NCBI RefSeq assembly: GCF_004000925.1
Contig: NZ_BIME01000008.1
Location: forward strand, 1 to 64,000
From: Paenibacillus illinoisensis NBRC 15959
GTDB taxonomy: Bacteria; Bacillota; Bacilli; Paenibacillales; Paenibacillaceae
DNA length: 64,000 bases
Direction: 5' to 3'
Shown: positions 43,728 to 52,642 of the stretch, piece by piece
Layout: every line of letters begins with the position of its first letter
How positions within the stretch are numbered: position 1 is the stretch's first letter
Translations under genes and position numbers: made by a program
Notes under the pieces: generated by a model
Database searches by the model: none
The model's input: only the letters and a program-made list of their open reading frames with translations
Told to the model about the DNA's origin: nothing

Positions 43728-44876
43728 GTGTTGCAGAGTTGGCTGGACAGCCTGAAGGAATTCAATGGCATCACGATTATGCTGTTATTGATTGTGGCAG
43801 CTTCATTGCTCCAGGGATGGTCCAGAGGGGCTTCGCGTTCTGCAGGAAGATTATTTGGATTCCTGATGGATGGCATTATGGCGGTCATTGGCATTCTGCT
43901 GTCCATTGGTTTGACCCTTTGGCTGGCGCCGTATGTGCAGCAGTGGTTGTCTGCACATGCTTCAGCCATGCCGAATCGGGATCTGAACCGATGGGAGCAG
44001 ATGTATTATACGTTGGTTACGGCGATTGCTGATTTTCCATTGATGCGGTTTGCCGTGTTGTTTGTGCTTAGTTATGGATTTATTCGTATGGTTCTTGGCT
44101 TGTTCTCGTCCCTTTTCTTCAGAAGGAGATATCATTCGGCAGAACAAGAGAGCAGTCCCAAGGGTATTATTAGCCGCTTCATGGGTGCAATCATAGGAGC
44201 AGTCATTGGATCTGCCCGCGGGATGATTGTCATTGCCGTTCTTTTCATGATTGTCAGCCTGTATCCCGGAAGCATGTTCAGCCGATATGTAGAGGCTTCG
44301 CCGATCTACATGCAGGGAGCAAAGTCCGTTATTGAACCGTTATCCGGTAACCTGATCAAGGACAAGCTGCCGGTATTTACCCAAGCGGTTCAGAAGGAAC
44401 TGGGCGGAATTTTGCAGCGCAAATATGATGTCATTGACCACAATATTCCTGCAGATATTGAATCTGCAGCCAGTGAAATTGTGAAAGGTCACACGACGGA
44501 TGAAGCGAAAGCACGGGCCTTGTATGATTGGGTTGGTTCCCGCATTCAATATGATTACGGGAAAGTGGATGATTATGAGCAAAAAGGCATATGGCATGAA
44601 CAGACACCGCAGAACACGTTTGATACGCGTAAAGGGGTATGCATTGATTACGCACGTTTGTATGCGGTCATGGCCCGTTCACAAGGGCTGGATGTTAAGG
44701 TCGTTACAGGACTTGGGTACAACGGCCAGGGCGGATATGGCCCACATGCATGGAATGAAATTTATTTGAGTGATTCCCAGAGCTGGATTCCGCTTGATCC
44801 GACATGGGCGGTGAGCGGTGACTGGTTCAATCCTCCGAATTTTGCCGATACCCATCTGAAAGATCAGACAGCATAA
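43728..44876 (+). CDS. Membrane protein with external transglutaminase-like domain
   Basis: 382 residues. The N-terminal half has about five membrane helices and a CvpA-like opening (LQGWSRGASRSAGRLFGFLM). The C-terminal half is a transglutaminase/protease fold with Cys305 (KGVCIDYARL), His340 (GPHAWNEIYL) and Asp357 (PLDPTWA), so the catalytic triad is complete. It could cross-link or cleave peptides at the membrane. The start is GTG at 43728 after AAAGGGGGA. The PBP genes lie just downstream. Confidence 0.85.
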   Translation: MLQSWLDSLKEFNGITIMLLLIVAASLLQGWSRGASRSAGRLFGFLMDGIMAVIGILLSIGLTLWLAPYVQQWLSAHASAMPNRDLNRWEQMYYTLVTAIADFPLMRFAVLFVLSYGFIRMVLGLFSSLFFRRRYHSAEQESSPKGIISRFMGAIIGAVIGSARGMIVIAVLFMIVSLYPGSMFSRYVEASPIYMQGAKSVIEPLSGNLIKDKLPVFTQAVQKELGGILQRKYDVIDHNIPADIESAASEIVKGHTTDEAKARALYDWVGSRIQYDYGKVDDYEQKGIWHEQTPQNTFDTRKGVCIDYARLYAVMARSQGLDVKVVTGLGYNGQGGYGPHAWNEIYLSDSQSWIPLDPTWAVSGDWFNPPNFADTHLKDQTA

Positions 44877-44923
44877 CATTACACCGGACAGGGTTCCGGA
44901 TTATGACGACGTTGCCAGGTTAT

Positions 44924-44955
44924 CATACCGCGGCTGGACTTCTAAGAGCGGTATG
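44924..44955 (+). other. Stem-loop before the first PBP gene
   Basis: CATACCGC pairs with GCGGTATG across 16 bases, with no T-run. It lies 28 bases before the PBP start and could affect translation or RNA stability. Confidence 0.35.
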
Positions 44956-44982
44956 CATCAAGTCATGAAAGAGGTAGGATGA

Positions 44983-47007
44983 ATGAACAATCATTCAAAA
45001 GAGAAGGATGAACTTACCGACAAACGGCGCTTCAGTTACCGGATGAACGTATTTTTCTTCGCTTCCTTTGTTATTTTTAGCGTTATTATCGTACGGCTGG
45101 CGTTTCTGCAATTCGTGGAAGGGCCTGAGCTCAGTCAGGAAGAGGCCAGCAACATTACCAAGGATGTGCCGCTCGCTCCGGTGAGAGGAACCATCTATGA
45201 TTCAACCGGTGAGGTGAAGCTGGCGTATTCCAAGCCGATTCAGTCTCTATACCTGACGCTCTATAAAAACTATGGTGATGTAAACGGACAACCAAGTCCA
45301 AACTTCCCGGAAGCTCAGGATATTGCAACAAGGCTGCATGATGTGTTCGAACAGTACAAAACCAAGGAGTCGGAGTCCCTTACCGTTGATCAGATCATTG
45401 AAGCGATGGATCTGAACTCCCGCAAGGCGAATGGCTTCATGCCACGACTTATCAAGAGCGATCTGTCGGAGGAAGAAGTGGCTTATTTCCTTCAGCACAA
45501 GGATGAATTCACGGGAATTCAGATTGTTGAAGAAAGTGTGCGATACTATGATCCGGACACCGTGGCTGTTCAGACCATCGGATATTTGAAAAAATTCAAA
45601 AGTTCCAAAACATTGGACAAATACCAAGAGATTGATGAGGCCAACAAAACGCAAACGGACCCGGGACTGGTATATACGGAAAACGAGTTTGTCGGGTTCG
45701 ACGGTCTTGAGCTGCAGTATCAAGATATACTGCGCGGCAAAAGCGGTTATAACTCCGTGGATGTGGATTTGCGGAATTTGCCTGAGGGCGTTGCAGGATC
45801 TACTCCACCTGAGAAGGGCTATGACCTGATTACGAGCATCAACAAAAACGTGCAGGTGAAGACAGAGCAGGCGATCCTGGATCAACTGAGCTGGCTGCAT
45901 ACGCACCCGGTTTCTGGTAGACTGCACCCGAATGCTAAGACAGGTTTTGCGGTAGCAATGGAAGTGGACACTGGGAAAATTGTGTCGATCGCCAGTATGC
46001 CGGACTACGATACGAACATCTGGAGAACAGGAAGCATCACGAACGAACAATATGATGACATCAAATATGTCTATCAAAATGGTACCATTCGTTCCTTCCC
46101 TCCGGATGATTCCAAAAAGCGGGCTGAATCGGTTGTATTGCTTGGTTCCACGATCAAACCTCTGAGTGTATTGATCGGTCTAAAGGAAGGTTTCTTCACT
46201 ACGAATACCGTATATCCAGACAGGGGTTCTACAACTTTCGGTGGGGATAACCGCAGAGTACAGAACTCTTCCGGTCACGTATACGGTCCGTTGACTCCAC
46301 ATGATGCGATTCGTCACTCTTCCAACGTTTTTATGATCGATGAAATCGGTAAGAAGTTGTACACCCAATATGGTGCCGGAGGGATCGATATATGGGATAA
46401 GTACATGAAGCAATTCGGTCTCGGTGTTTCGACTGGAATCGATCTGCCAAACGAATGGCTGGGATACAGAGAATACACGAATGAACAGGAAAGTTCTCTG
46501 ACTCGTCTTGTGTATGCTTCTTTTGGTCAACAGGGGAAATACACGGCCATGCAGCTTGCCCAATATACAACGATGCTGGCCAACAAGGGTAAACGAATGG
46601 AGCCGCAATTGGTAAGTGAGATCCGAGATTCCGAAGGGAATGTCGTAGAGAAAATGAAACCAAAAGTGCTAAGTACGGTCGATTTCAATGACGCTTATTG
46701 GAATGAGGTACAACGAGGCATGGCTACGGAGGTTACTGCATTTAGCGGATTCCCTTATGACTTTGCCAGAAAAACAGGAACCTCTACACAGGTAGTCGGC
46801 GGAAAATTGGTCGACAACGGGGTATTTATCGCGTATGCGCCGCGGGAAAATCCAAAACTGGCTGTAGCCGTGGTTATCCCCGAAGGGGGCTTCGGTTCCA
46901 ACAGTGCGGCTCCTGTTGCACGTGCGATCTTTGATGCGTATGACGAGGAGTTCGGTTTGGACGGTGTTCCGAAGAAAGATAAAACGGAAGAAACAGATAC
47001 ACAATAA
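44983..47007 (+). CDS. Class B penicillin-binding protein, copy 1
   Basis: 674 residues. An N-terminal membrane anchor (about 23-44) is followed by a PBP dimerisation domain and a transpeptidase domain. The active-site motifs are SxxK at Ser389 (STIK), SxN at 446-448 (SSN) and KTG at 597-599. It cross-links peptidoglycan stem peptides, probably for cell-wall elongation (PBP2A/PbpH type) or sporulation. GAGGTAGG precedes the ATG. A close paralogue lies at 48590. Confidence 0.93.
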   Translation: MNNHSKEKDELTDKRRFSYRMNVFFFASFVIFSVIIVRLAFLQFVEGPELSQEEASNITKDVPLAPVRGTIYDSTGEVKLAYSKPIQSLYLTLYKNYGDVNGQPSPNFPEAQDIATRLHDVFEQYKTKESESLTVDQIIEAMDLNSRKANGFMPRLIKSDLSEEEVAYFLQHKDEFTGIQIVEESVRYYDPDTVAVQTIGYLKKFKSSKTLDKYQEIDEANKTQTDPGLVYTENEFVGFDGLELQYQDILRGKSGYNSVDVDLRNLPEGVAGSTPPEKGYDLITSINKNVQVKTEQAILDQLSWLHTHPVSGRLHPNAKTGFAVAMEVDTGKIVSIASMPDYDTNIWRTGSITNEQYDDIKYVYQNGTIRSFPPDDSKKRAESVVLLGSTIKPLSVLIGLKEGFFTTNTVYPDRGSTTFGGDNRRVQNSSGHVYGPLTPHDAIRHSSNVFMIDEIGKKLYTQYGAGGIDIWDKYMKQFGLGVSTGIDLPNEWLGYREYTNEQESSLTRLVYASFGQQGKYTAMQLAQYTTMLANKGKRMEPQLVSEIRDSEGNVVEKMKPKVLSTVDFNDAYWNEVQRGMATEVTAFSGFPYDFARKTGTSTQVVGGKLVDNGVFIAYAPRENPKLAVAVVIPEGGFGSNSAAPVARAIFDAYDEEFGLDGVPKKDKTEETDTQ

Positions 47008-47093
47008 AACCAGTCGCTCCAAAAACAAGATAGGGAAAATGCATGTATGATCTTGTAAAGTGGCATTGAGAGTAAATCTATTCGACGTCCATT

Positions 47094-47131
47094 CCAGGAA
47101 GTTAATTCCGGGAGAGGACGTCTAATTTTTT
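47094..47131 (+). terminator. Terminator of PBP copy 1
   Basis: GACGTCC pairs with GGACGTC, with inner CCAGGAA/TTCCGGG pairing, followed by TAATTTTTTT. Confidence 0.8.
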
Positions 47132-47349
47132 TGAAATAGTTTACGATATAAAATAAAAATATGCGACGAGAGGATAAAAATGGTAGAATAGTCCTTGCTT
47201 AGCATAGATTTATCGAGAAAATACGGCTAATAACGGCTGAGATGCCGGTCCAGCGTTTGATACAATTGCAGGATAGTCTTGCCTCTGAAATCAATAGCTT
47301 ATGGTATCTGATCCGGATTTATATACATACAGAGTTCTGGGGGCGAATA

Positions 47350-47868
47350 ATGAGAACGTTTTTTGGAGTGCTTTTTATAATTATAGCGGTACCAATATTA
47401 CTTCTATTTTTAGCTTTGTTGACCCGAGTACAGAAAGGATATGATCTGTTTATCGTGATAACGGTCTTCCTCTTACCGGGGATTATATTGATGTGGGCTG
47501 GCATTAAAAACCTCAATAGTAGGCCCAAGATATCGTATTCCGTTCCTCCTTATCGTCCAGACAATCATGTGGGAAACGATGGAGGGAGCGACCATCTACA
47601 TCAGTCGGATTCGGTTATTAAACCTAACGTTTTCCGACAGAACATCAACGTAATTAATGGTCATCGAGACCAGCAGGTTGGAATTAATTTAGACCCTGAT
47701 TTTAATACATACAACAATAGTTCACCTGAGAATGAACACAGGCAGGAACCACAACGTCCCAAGGGTCCTGTGTCAGTTGAATGTTCCGGGTGCGGAGCAA
47801 AGGTCAAGGTTCAAGGAATGATGTCTGCTGACTGCGAATATTGTGGCACGACTGTTCAAATTTCGTAA
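47350..47868 (+). CDS. Membrane protein with C-terminal zinc ribbon, copy 1
   Basis: About 172 residues: two membrane helices (about 4-26 and 33-53), a polar low-complexity linker, and a C-terminal zinc ribbon with two CxxC pairs 13 residues apart (CSGCGAKVKVQGMMSADCEY then C). The function is unknown. I place the start at the ATG at 47350 after GGGGG; the frame is open upstream from 47242. Its ribbon closely matches the next gene. It lies between two PBP genes. Confidence 0.65.
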   Translation: MRTFFGVLFIIIAVPILLLFLALLTRVQKGYDLFIVITVFLLPGIILMWAGIKNLNSRPKISYSVPPYRPDNHVGNDGGSDHLHQSDSVIKPNVFRQNINVINGHRDQQVGINLDPDFNTYNNSSPENEHRQEPQRPKGPVSVECSGCGAKVKVQGMMSADCEYCGTTVQIS

Positions 47869-47886
47869 CTCAGAAGGGGAATTTCA

Positions 47887-48288
47887 ATGAGAAAAATGTT
47901 GGCTAGCATCCTTTTTCTATTATCATGTCTGCCCGTTTATTCTCTCTCTGTTCATACAGCCCTGGAGGGAGGTTGGGAAATCCCAGTTGCTATTTTCTTT
48001 CATTTTATACCAGCAACTGCTTTGTTGTATGTTGTATTCAGATTGTTCAAGGGATATCCGTTATTTGATCGAGGACACCGTTCCGGTTCTACAAACCACA
48101 AGTCTAGTGAAGAGCATGCCTCAATGGTAGACGAGAGAGAGTGTCGTCAGGAAAAAGAACAAGGGGAACCTGAGCAAAAGGAAGAGAAGAAGCTGCAGAT
48201 TTCTTGTTCTGGTTGTGGTGCAAAGATACACGTTTCCATTCATTCCACATCTCCATGTGAATATTGTGGAACTATGGTACATGCTTAA
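47887..48288 (+). CDS. Membrane protein with C-terminal zinc ribbon, copy 2
   Basis: 133 residues. An N-terminal signal/anchor (about 4-22) and a second helix (about 31-52) precede a charged linker rich in Glu/Gln/Lys and a zinc ribbon with the same spacing as copy 1 (CSGCGAKIHVSIHSTSPCEY then C). The function is unknown. AGAAGGGG precedes the ATG. It follows copy 1 after 18 bases and is followed by a terminator. Confidence 0.7.
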   Translation: MRKMLASILFLLSCLPVYSLSVHTALEGGWEIPVAIFFHFIPATALLYVVFRLFKGYPLFDRGHRSGSTNHKSSEEHASMVDERECRQEKEQGEPEQKEEKKLQISCSGCGAKIHVSIHSTSPCEYCGTMVHA

Positions 48289-48329
48289 TAATTGGGGCAA
48301 GGAACAAAGTAGACAACCATAGAATTTAT

Positions 48330-48373
48330 AATCGGCAATTTCTTCCTTGAGGAAGGGTTGCCGATATTTTTTT
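48330..48373 (+). terminator. Terminator of the zinc-ribbon gene pair
   Basis: ATCGGCAA pairs with TTGCCGAT, with TTCC/GGAA inside, followed by ATTTTTTT. Confidence 0.85.
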
Positions 48374-48589
48374 GTGATTTTGTTGATAAATGCAGTCTTG
48401 ATCCTGAAACCAATTTGCTAAATTGTCACTTGCATATGTTTAAGATGACTCATGTTTACGAAAATGTAACCAAATTTTGGGGGACATGGAAGTCAACCTT
48501 TGATAGACTTATATAGGGAAAATATCTGAGCTGTACGTTAATGATTTAGACTGTTAACCATTATTGATATAGAACGGAGAGGCTTATAC
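48374..48589. other. Region upstream of PBP copy 2
   Basis: A+T-rich with no gene. It must contain the PBP promoter, but no clear -35/-10 pair was found. Confidence 0.35.
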
Positions 48590-50566
48590 ATGTTTAACCG
48601 ATGGAGGAGCAAGAAAGCATCCGATGAAGACAAAACTGTCAACAAGCCGTCCGCAGCAAGAATAAACCTGTTCTTTTTCGCTGCATTTGTCATCTTCAGT
48701 ATTCTTATTTTTCGATTAGCCTTTGTGCAGTTTGTCGAGGGACCTGAATTGACGTATATGGAAACGACACGTAATACAAAAGACATTCCGCTGGCACCTG
48801 TGCGTGGACCGATCTATGATGCCACGGGAAAAGTGGCGTTAGCATATTCCGAGCCTGTACAGTCTCTGTATGTATTATTGTATGAGGACTATAGTAACGG
48901 TTCCCGGCAGGAAGAAGCTCAAAAACTCGCAGATGATCTGGCTGCAGTGTTCAAAAAGTTTAATCCTGGTGATAAGAAACAGCCGGATGCTGAGGAGATC
49001 ATGAAACGCCTCGATCTGGATTACCAGAAGACACATGGGTACACACCAAGGTTGGTGAAATCCGATCTGAATACGAAAGAAATCGCTTATTTCATGGAAA
49101 AAAAGGCTGAATATCCAGGGGCTATGGTGCTGGAGGAAAATGTGAGAAAGTATGACCCTGATAGGGTTGCTGTCCAGGTCATTGGCTACACTAGAGAGTT
49201 CAAGGGGCAACAAAATAACTTGGATAAATATAAAGAAATTAGTAAGTCACTGGCCACGGAAAGAGACCCGGGCCTTCGCTATACTCAGCAAGAAATGGTT
49301 GGGGTAGGTGGGCTGGAGTTTCAATATCAGGAGGAACTTCGTGGAAGAAGTGGCTATCAATCTATCGATATTAATGCACGTAATCTTCCTGAAGGAACAA
49401 TCATGCAGACTCCGCCGGAGAAAGGCTACAGCCTAGTCTCCACAATCAACAAGGAAATTCAGTTGGCAGCTCAGGAAGCGATTACAGATGAACTGCGCAA
49501 GCTGCCTAAAGCCATTACGGGGTATGCAGTGGCGATGGAAGTAGATACCGGAAATGTTGTGGCCATGGCGAGCATGCCGGACTATGATCCGAATGATTGG
49601 GATTATGAGAAGATCAAATACGTCTACCGTAATGGGACGATCGCTTCCTTCCCGCCGAATGATTCAAAGCCTAGGCATGCCGAATCCGTGGTATTGCTAG
49701 GTTCCGTCATTAAGCCTCTTAGTGTGCTTATCGGTCTGAAAGAAGGCTTGTTTACAGCAGGACAGACCTATCACGATCAGGGATATGCCATTCTGGGGAA
49801 AGACGGGCGGCAGGTGAGAAACTCCCACTCTGCTTATAATGGTCATATCACGGCAAGACGCGCCATAGAGAAGTCTTCCAATGCGTTTATGATTGATATG
49901 GTAGGCAAACGTTTGCTGAATAAATATGGCTCAGACAAAGGGATAGATAAATGGGACGAATATATGAAAGATTTCGGCTTGGGGGTCTCTACAGGCGTGG
50001 ATCTGCCAGGTGAGTACCTGGGCACACTTGAATATAAAGATAAAGACGAATCAGCATTGACACGTCTGGCGTTTGCCTCATTTGGTCAACAAGCAAAATA
50101 CACGACGCTTCAGCTCGCACAATATACTACGATGCTTGCCAATAAGGGCAAACGGATGGAGCCTCATTTGGTGAAAGAAATTCGTGACGCAGAAGGCAAT
50201 GTCGTTAAAAAAATTAAACCTAAAGTTTTAAACGAAGTGGATTTTGCGGATGCATACTGGAATGAAGTACACCGCGGCATGGTCACCAAAGTAAGCTCGT
50301 TTGACGGATTCCCTTATGACTATGCCCGTAAAACAGGTACGTCCGAGCAGGGAACCGGACCGAATAAGAAGGAGAACGGTGTGTTTATCGCATTTGCACC
50401 GCGTGAGAATCCAAAACTGGCCATCGCAGTTGTTGTACCGGAAGGCGGATTCGGGTCTGTCAGTGCGTCGCCAATTGCACGCAAAATCTTCGATGCATAC
50501 GATGAGGTGTACGGTCTGGACGGGACGCCAAAAGGGAAAAAGGGTCAGGAGAAGGACAAAGAGTAA
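48590..50566 (+). CDS. Class B penicillin-binding protein, copy 2
   Basis: 658 residues with the same order as copy 1: anchor (about 23-45), dimerisation domain and transpeptidase domain. Motifs are Ser372 (SVIK), SSN, and KTG at 581-583. The two proteins share long conserved stretches (for example VRGPIYDATGKVALAYSEPV against VRGTIYDSTGEVKLAYSKPI), so they arose by tandem duplication. Divergence is strongest in residues 100-170. ACGGAGAGG precedes the ATG. Different growth-stage or stress roles are likely. Confidence 0.93.
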   Translation: MFNRWRSKKASDEDKTVNKPSAARINLFFFAAFVIFSILIFRLAFVQFVEGPELTYMETTRNTKDIPLAPVRGPIYDATGKVALAYSEPVQSLYVLLYEDYSNGSRQEEAQKLADDLAAVFKKFNPGDKKQPDAEEIMKRLDLDYQKTHGYTPRLVKSDLNTKEIAYFMEKKAEYPGAMVLEENVRKYDPDRVAVQVIGYTREFKGQQNNLDKYKEISKSLATERDPGLRYTQQEMVGVGGLEFQYQEELRGRSGYQSIDINARNLPEGTIMQTPPEKGYSLVSTINKEIQLAAQEAITDELRKLPKAITGYAVAMEVDTGNVVAMASMPDYDPNDWDYEKIKYVYRNGTIASFPPNDSKPRHAESVVLLGSVIKPLSVLIGLKEGLFTAGQTYHDQGYAILGKDGRQVRNSHSAYNGHITARRAIEKSSNAFMIDMVGKRLLNKYGSDKGIDKWDEYMKDFGLGVSTGVDLPGEYLGTLEYKDKDESALTRLAFASFGQQAKYTTLQLAQYTTMLANKGKRMEPHLVKEIRDAEGNVVKKIKPKVLNEVDFADAYWNEVHRGMVTKVSSFDGFPYDYARKTGTSEQGTGPNKKENGVFIAFAPRENPKLAIAVVVPEGGFGSVSASPIARKIFDAYDEVYGLDGTPKGKKGQEKDKE

Positions 50567-50683
50567 AACAAGATTTTTGAGAAGAGGTACCAAAGTAACG
50601 GAGATTAACCCATGTGCAGTGGGGTATTCCATATCACGATCCTGCAAAACAGCCAGTGAAAAGGCTGATATACGCAACCGGAC

Positions 50684-50718
50684 AGGCAAGGGAAATTAGC
50701 CCTTGCCTTTTTATTTTT
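50684..50718 (+). terminator. Terminator of PBP copy 2
   Basis: GGCAAGGG pairs with CCCTTGCC around AAATTAG, followed by TTTTTATTTTT. Confidence 0.9.
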
Positions 50719-50730
50719 CATCGGCTAAAA

Positions 50731-50749
50731 TTTGCACAAGGGAAACATT
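50731..50749 (+). promoter_or_regulatory. MntR-like operator of mntABCD
   Basis: TTTGCACAAGGGAAACATT closely resembles the Bacillus MntR boxes upstream of mntA and mntH (TTTGCATGAGGGAAACTTT as I recall them). It lies about 10 bases upstream of TATAAA (50760-50765). Mn-loaded MntR bound here would repress the operon when manganese is plentiful. Identification rests on pattern recognition from memory. Confidence 0.6.
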
Positions 50750-50834
50750 ATTAGTCGTGTATAAATTTTAATACCTTGTACAACAAAATTAGATGCGGAC
50801 AATTATGTTAGGAGAGGGAAAGGAGAGGTTCGAG

Positions 50835-51788
50835 TTGTTAATGGTGAAAATGAGGAGTATTCAAAGAGGGCTCATGACGCTGTCAGCCCTGGTGTTGATT
50901 GTGGTTTTGACCGCTTGTTCCAGCTCAGCCGAATCGGGAAACACAGAAGGGAAGATGCAGGTTACAGCAACCACAGGCATGATTGCAGATGTAGCACGTG
51001 AGATCGGAGGGGCATACGTTGACGTTACCGGGCTAATGGGTCCAGGCGTAGACCCCCATCTGTATAAGGCTTCGCAAGGGGATATCCGCAAGCTGGAGCA
51101 AGCTGAAGTCATTTTTTATAACGGGCTGCACTTGGAAGGGAAAATGACTGATATTTTGGAGAAGATGTCCAAGAGCAAAACAGTAACTGCCGTAACAGAC
51201 GGCATCCCAGTAGATGAATTGCATTCGGGTCAGGAAACCGGAGGTACGGAATATGATCCACATGTCTGGTTTGATGTGAGCCATTGGATGCATGCGGCAG
51301 AAGCCGTGCGCGATACACTTGTGGAGGCAGATCCGGATCATGCTGAGGCGTATCAGGCTCAAGCTGAAACGTATTTGGCAAAGCTCGAGGAGCTGGATAA
51401 CGAAGTGCGCACAAAAATTCAGGAGATCCCTGAAGCGAGCCGGGTGCTTGTTACCGCGCACGATGCTTTTGGATATTTTGGTGAAGCCTACGGCATGAAA
51501 GTGATGGGACTTCAAGGTATCAGCACAGCAGCCGAATATGGTGCGAAGGATGTCAGTGAACTGCGGGATTACCTCGTGGATAACAATATTAAGGCGGTAT
51601 TTGTGGAATCGAGTGTACCAGCCAAAGCGATGGAAGCCATTATTGCCGGAGCCGCCGAAAAAGGACATACGGTCAGCATTGGCGGGGAACTGTTCTCGGA
51701 TGCCATGGGTGCTGAAGGAACAGAAGAAGGTACTTACATTGGCATGATCCGTCACAATACCGAGACGATTGTAGAGGCATTGAAATAA
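50835..51788 (+). CDS. mntA: Manganese ABC transporter, substrate-binding lipoprotein
   Basis: About 317 residues. The signal peptide ends in a lipobox (LTACSSS), and the mature part is a ZnuA/TroA-fold binding protein with metal-ligand regions in GPGVDPHLYK, DPHVWFDV and TAHDAFGYFG. Mn rather than Zn is favoured because no His-rich loop is present and an MntR-like box lies upstream. The TTG at 50835 follows AGGAGAGG; ATGs at 50805 and 50841 are alternatives. It is the first gene of mntABCD. Confidence 0.85.
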   Translation: MLMVKMRSIQRGLMTLSALVLIVVLTACSSSAESGNTEGKMQVTATTGMIADVAREIGGAYVDVTGLMGPGVDPHLYKASQGDIRKLEQAEVIFYNGLHLEGKMTDILEKMSKSKTVTAVTDGIPVDELHSGQETGGTEYDPHVWFDVSHWMHAAEAVRDTLVEADPDHAEAYQAQAETYLAKLEELDNEVRTKIQEIPEASRVLVTAHDAFGYFGEAYGMKVMGLQGISTAAEYGAKDVSELRDYLVDNNIKAVFVESSVPAKAMEAIIAGAAEKGHTVSIGGELFSDAMGAEGTEEGTYIGMIRHNTETIVEALK

Positions 51789-51818
51789 TGATTTTATCCA
51801 GAGAGGAGTGGAAGCAGC

Positions 51819-52640
51819 ATGAGCAAGACAACGTTATCTGATAACATGCTTACATCCCAGCATCCGAATGAATTGCAGGGAATGAAGCCTACAATGGCCC
51901 CTCTTAGTGTACGGGATCTGGCTGTAGCCTATCATAAAAAGCCAGTTCTCAGCGGGGTTTCCTTTGATATACCCGAAGGCCAGTTGATTGGGATTCTCGG
52001 TCCGAACGGGGCCGGGAAGTCCACCCTGATCAAGGCTGTACTCGGACTGGTACCGAAAATGCACGGTGAGGTGCGGATTTTTGGTCAGTCCTACCGTGAG
52101 CAGCGGCGCCGGATCGGCTACGTTCCCCAGCGGGAATCGGTCGATTGGGATTTCCCAACCCATGCACTGGATGTGGTGATGATGGGCAGGTATGGTCATC
52201 TGGGCTGGTTCCGCCGTCCAGGCAAGAAGGAACGGGATCTGGCTGCACACTGCCTTGAGCAAGTGGGTATGGGAGACTATATGCATCGCCAGATTAGCCA
52301 GCTGTCAGGCGGACAGCAGCAGCGAGTCTTTTTGGCTCGTGCGCTGGTTCAGGATGCGGACCTGTATTTCATGGATGAACCGTTTGCAGGCGTGGATGCG
52401 ACAACGGAAAAGGCCATCATTTCCCTTTTGGAACAGTTGAAAAAGCAAGGGAAGACGGTACTCGTTGTTCATCACGATCTTGCGACGGTGGAGGAATATT
52501 TTGATCATGTGCTGCTGCTCAATGGGCGACTGGTTGCTGGCGGGCCGACAAGCGAAGTGTTTGTACCGGATACGCTGCAGGAAACTTACGGAGGCCGGAT
52601 TGCAATGATCGGAAGCCGGACGGAGAAGGGCCAGGTGTAG
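51819..52640 (+). CDS. mntB: Manganese ABC transporter, ATP-binding protein
   Basis: 273 residues. Walker A is GPNGAGKST, the signature is LSGGQQQRV, and Walker B is LYFMDEP, with the switch His in VVHHDL. It energises uptake by the two permeases that follow. GAGAGGAG precedes the ATG. Its stop is 2 bases before the next start. Confidence 0.92.
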   Translation: MSKTTLSDNMLTSQHPNELQGMKPTMAPLSVRDLAVAYHKKPVLSGVSFDIPEGQLIGILGPNGAGKSTLIKAVLGLVPKMHGEVRIFGQSYREQRRRIGYVPQRESVDWDFPTHALDVVMMGRYGHLGWFRRPGKKERDLAAHCLEQVGMGDYMHRQISQLSGGQQQRVFLARALVQDADLYFMDEPFAGVDATTEKAIISLLEQLKKQGKTVLVVHHDLATVEEYFDHVLLLNGRLVAGGPTSEVFVPDTLQETYGGRIAMIGSRTEKGQV

Positions 52641-52642
52641 TA

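Noticed and set aside
45247..46077. 276-codon minus-strand frame inside the first PBP gene
   Set aside because: The plus strand encodes a well-supported PBP and the opposite frame shows no known protein.
44983..50566. The PBP duplication as a mobile-element composite
   Set aside because: No transposase, terminal inverted repeats or target duplications were found around it.
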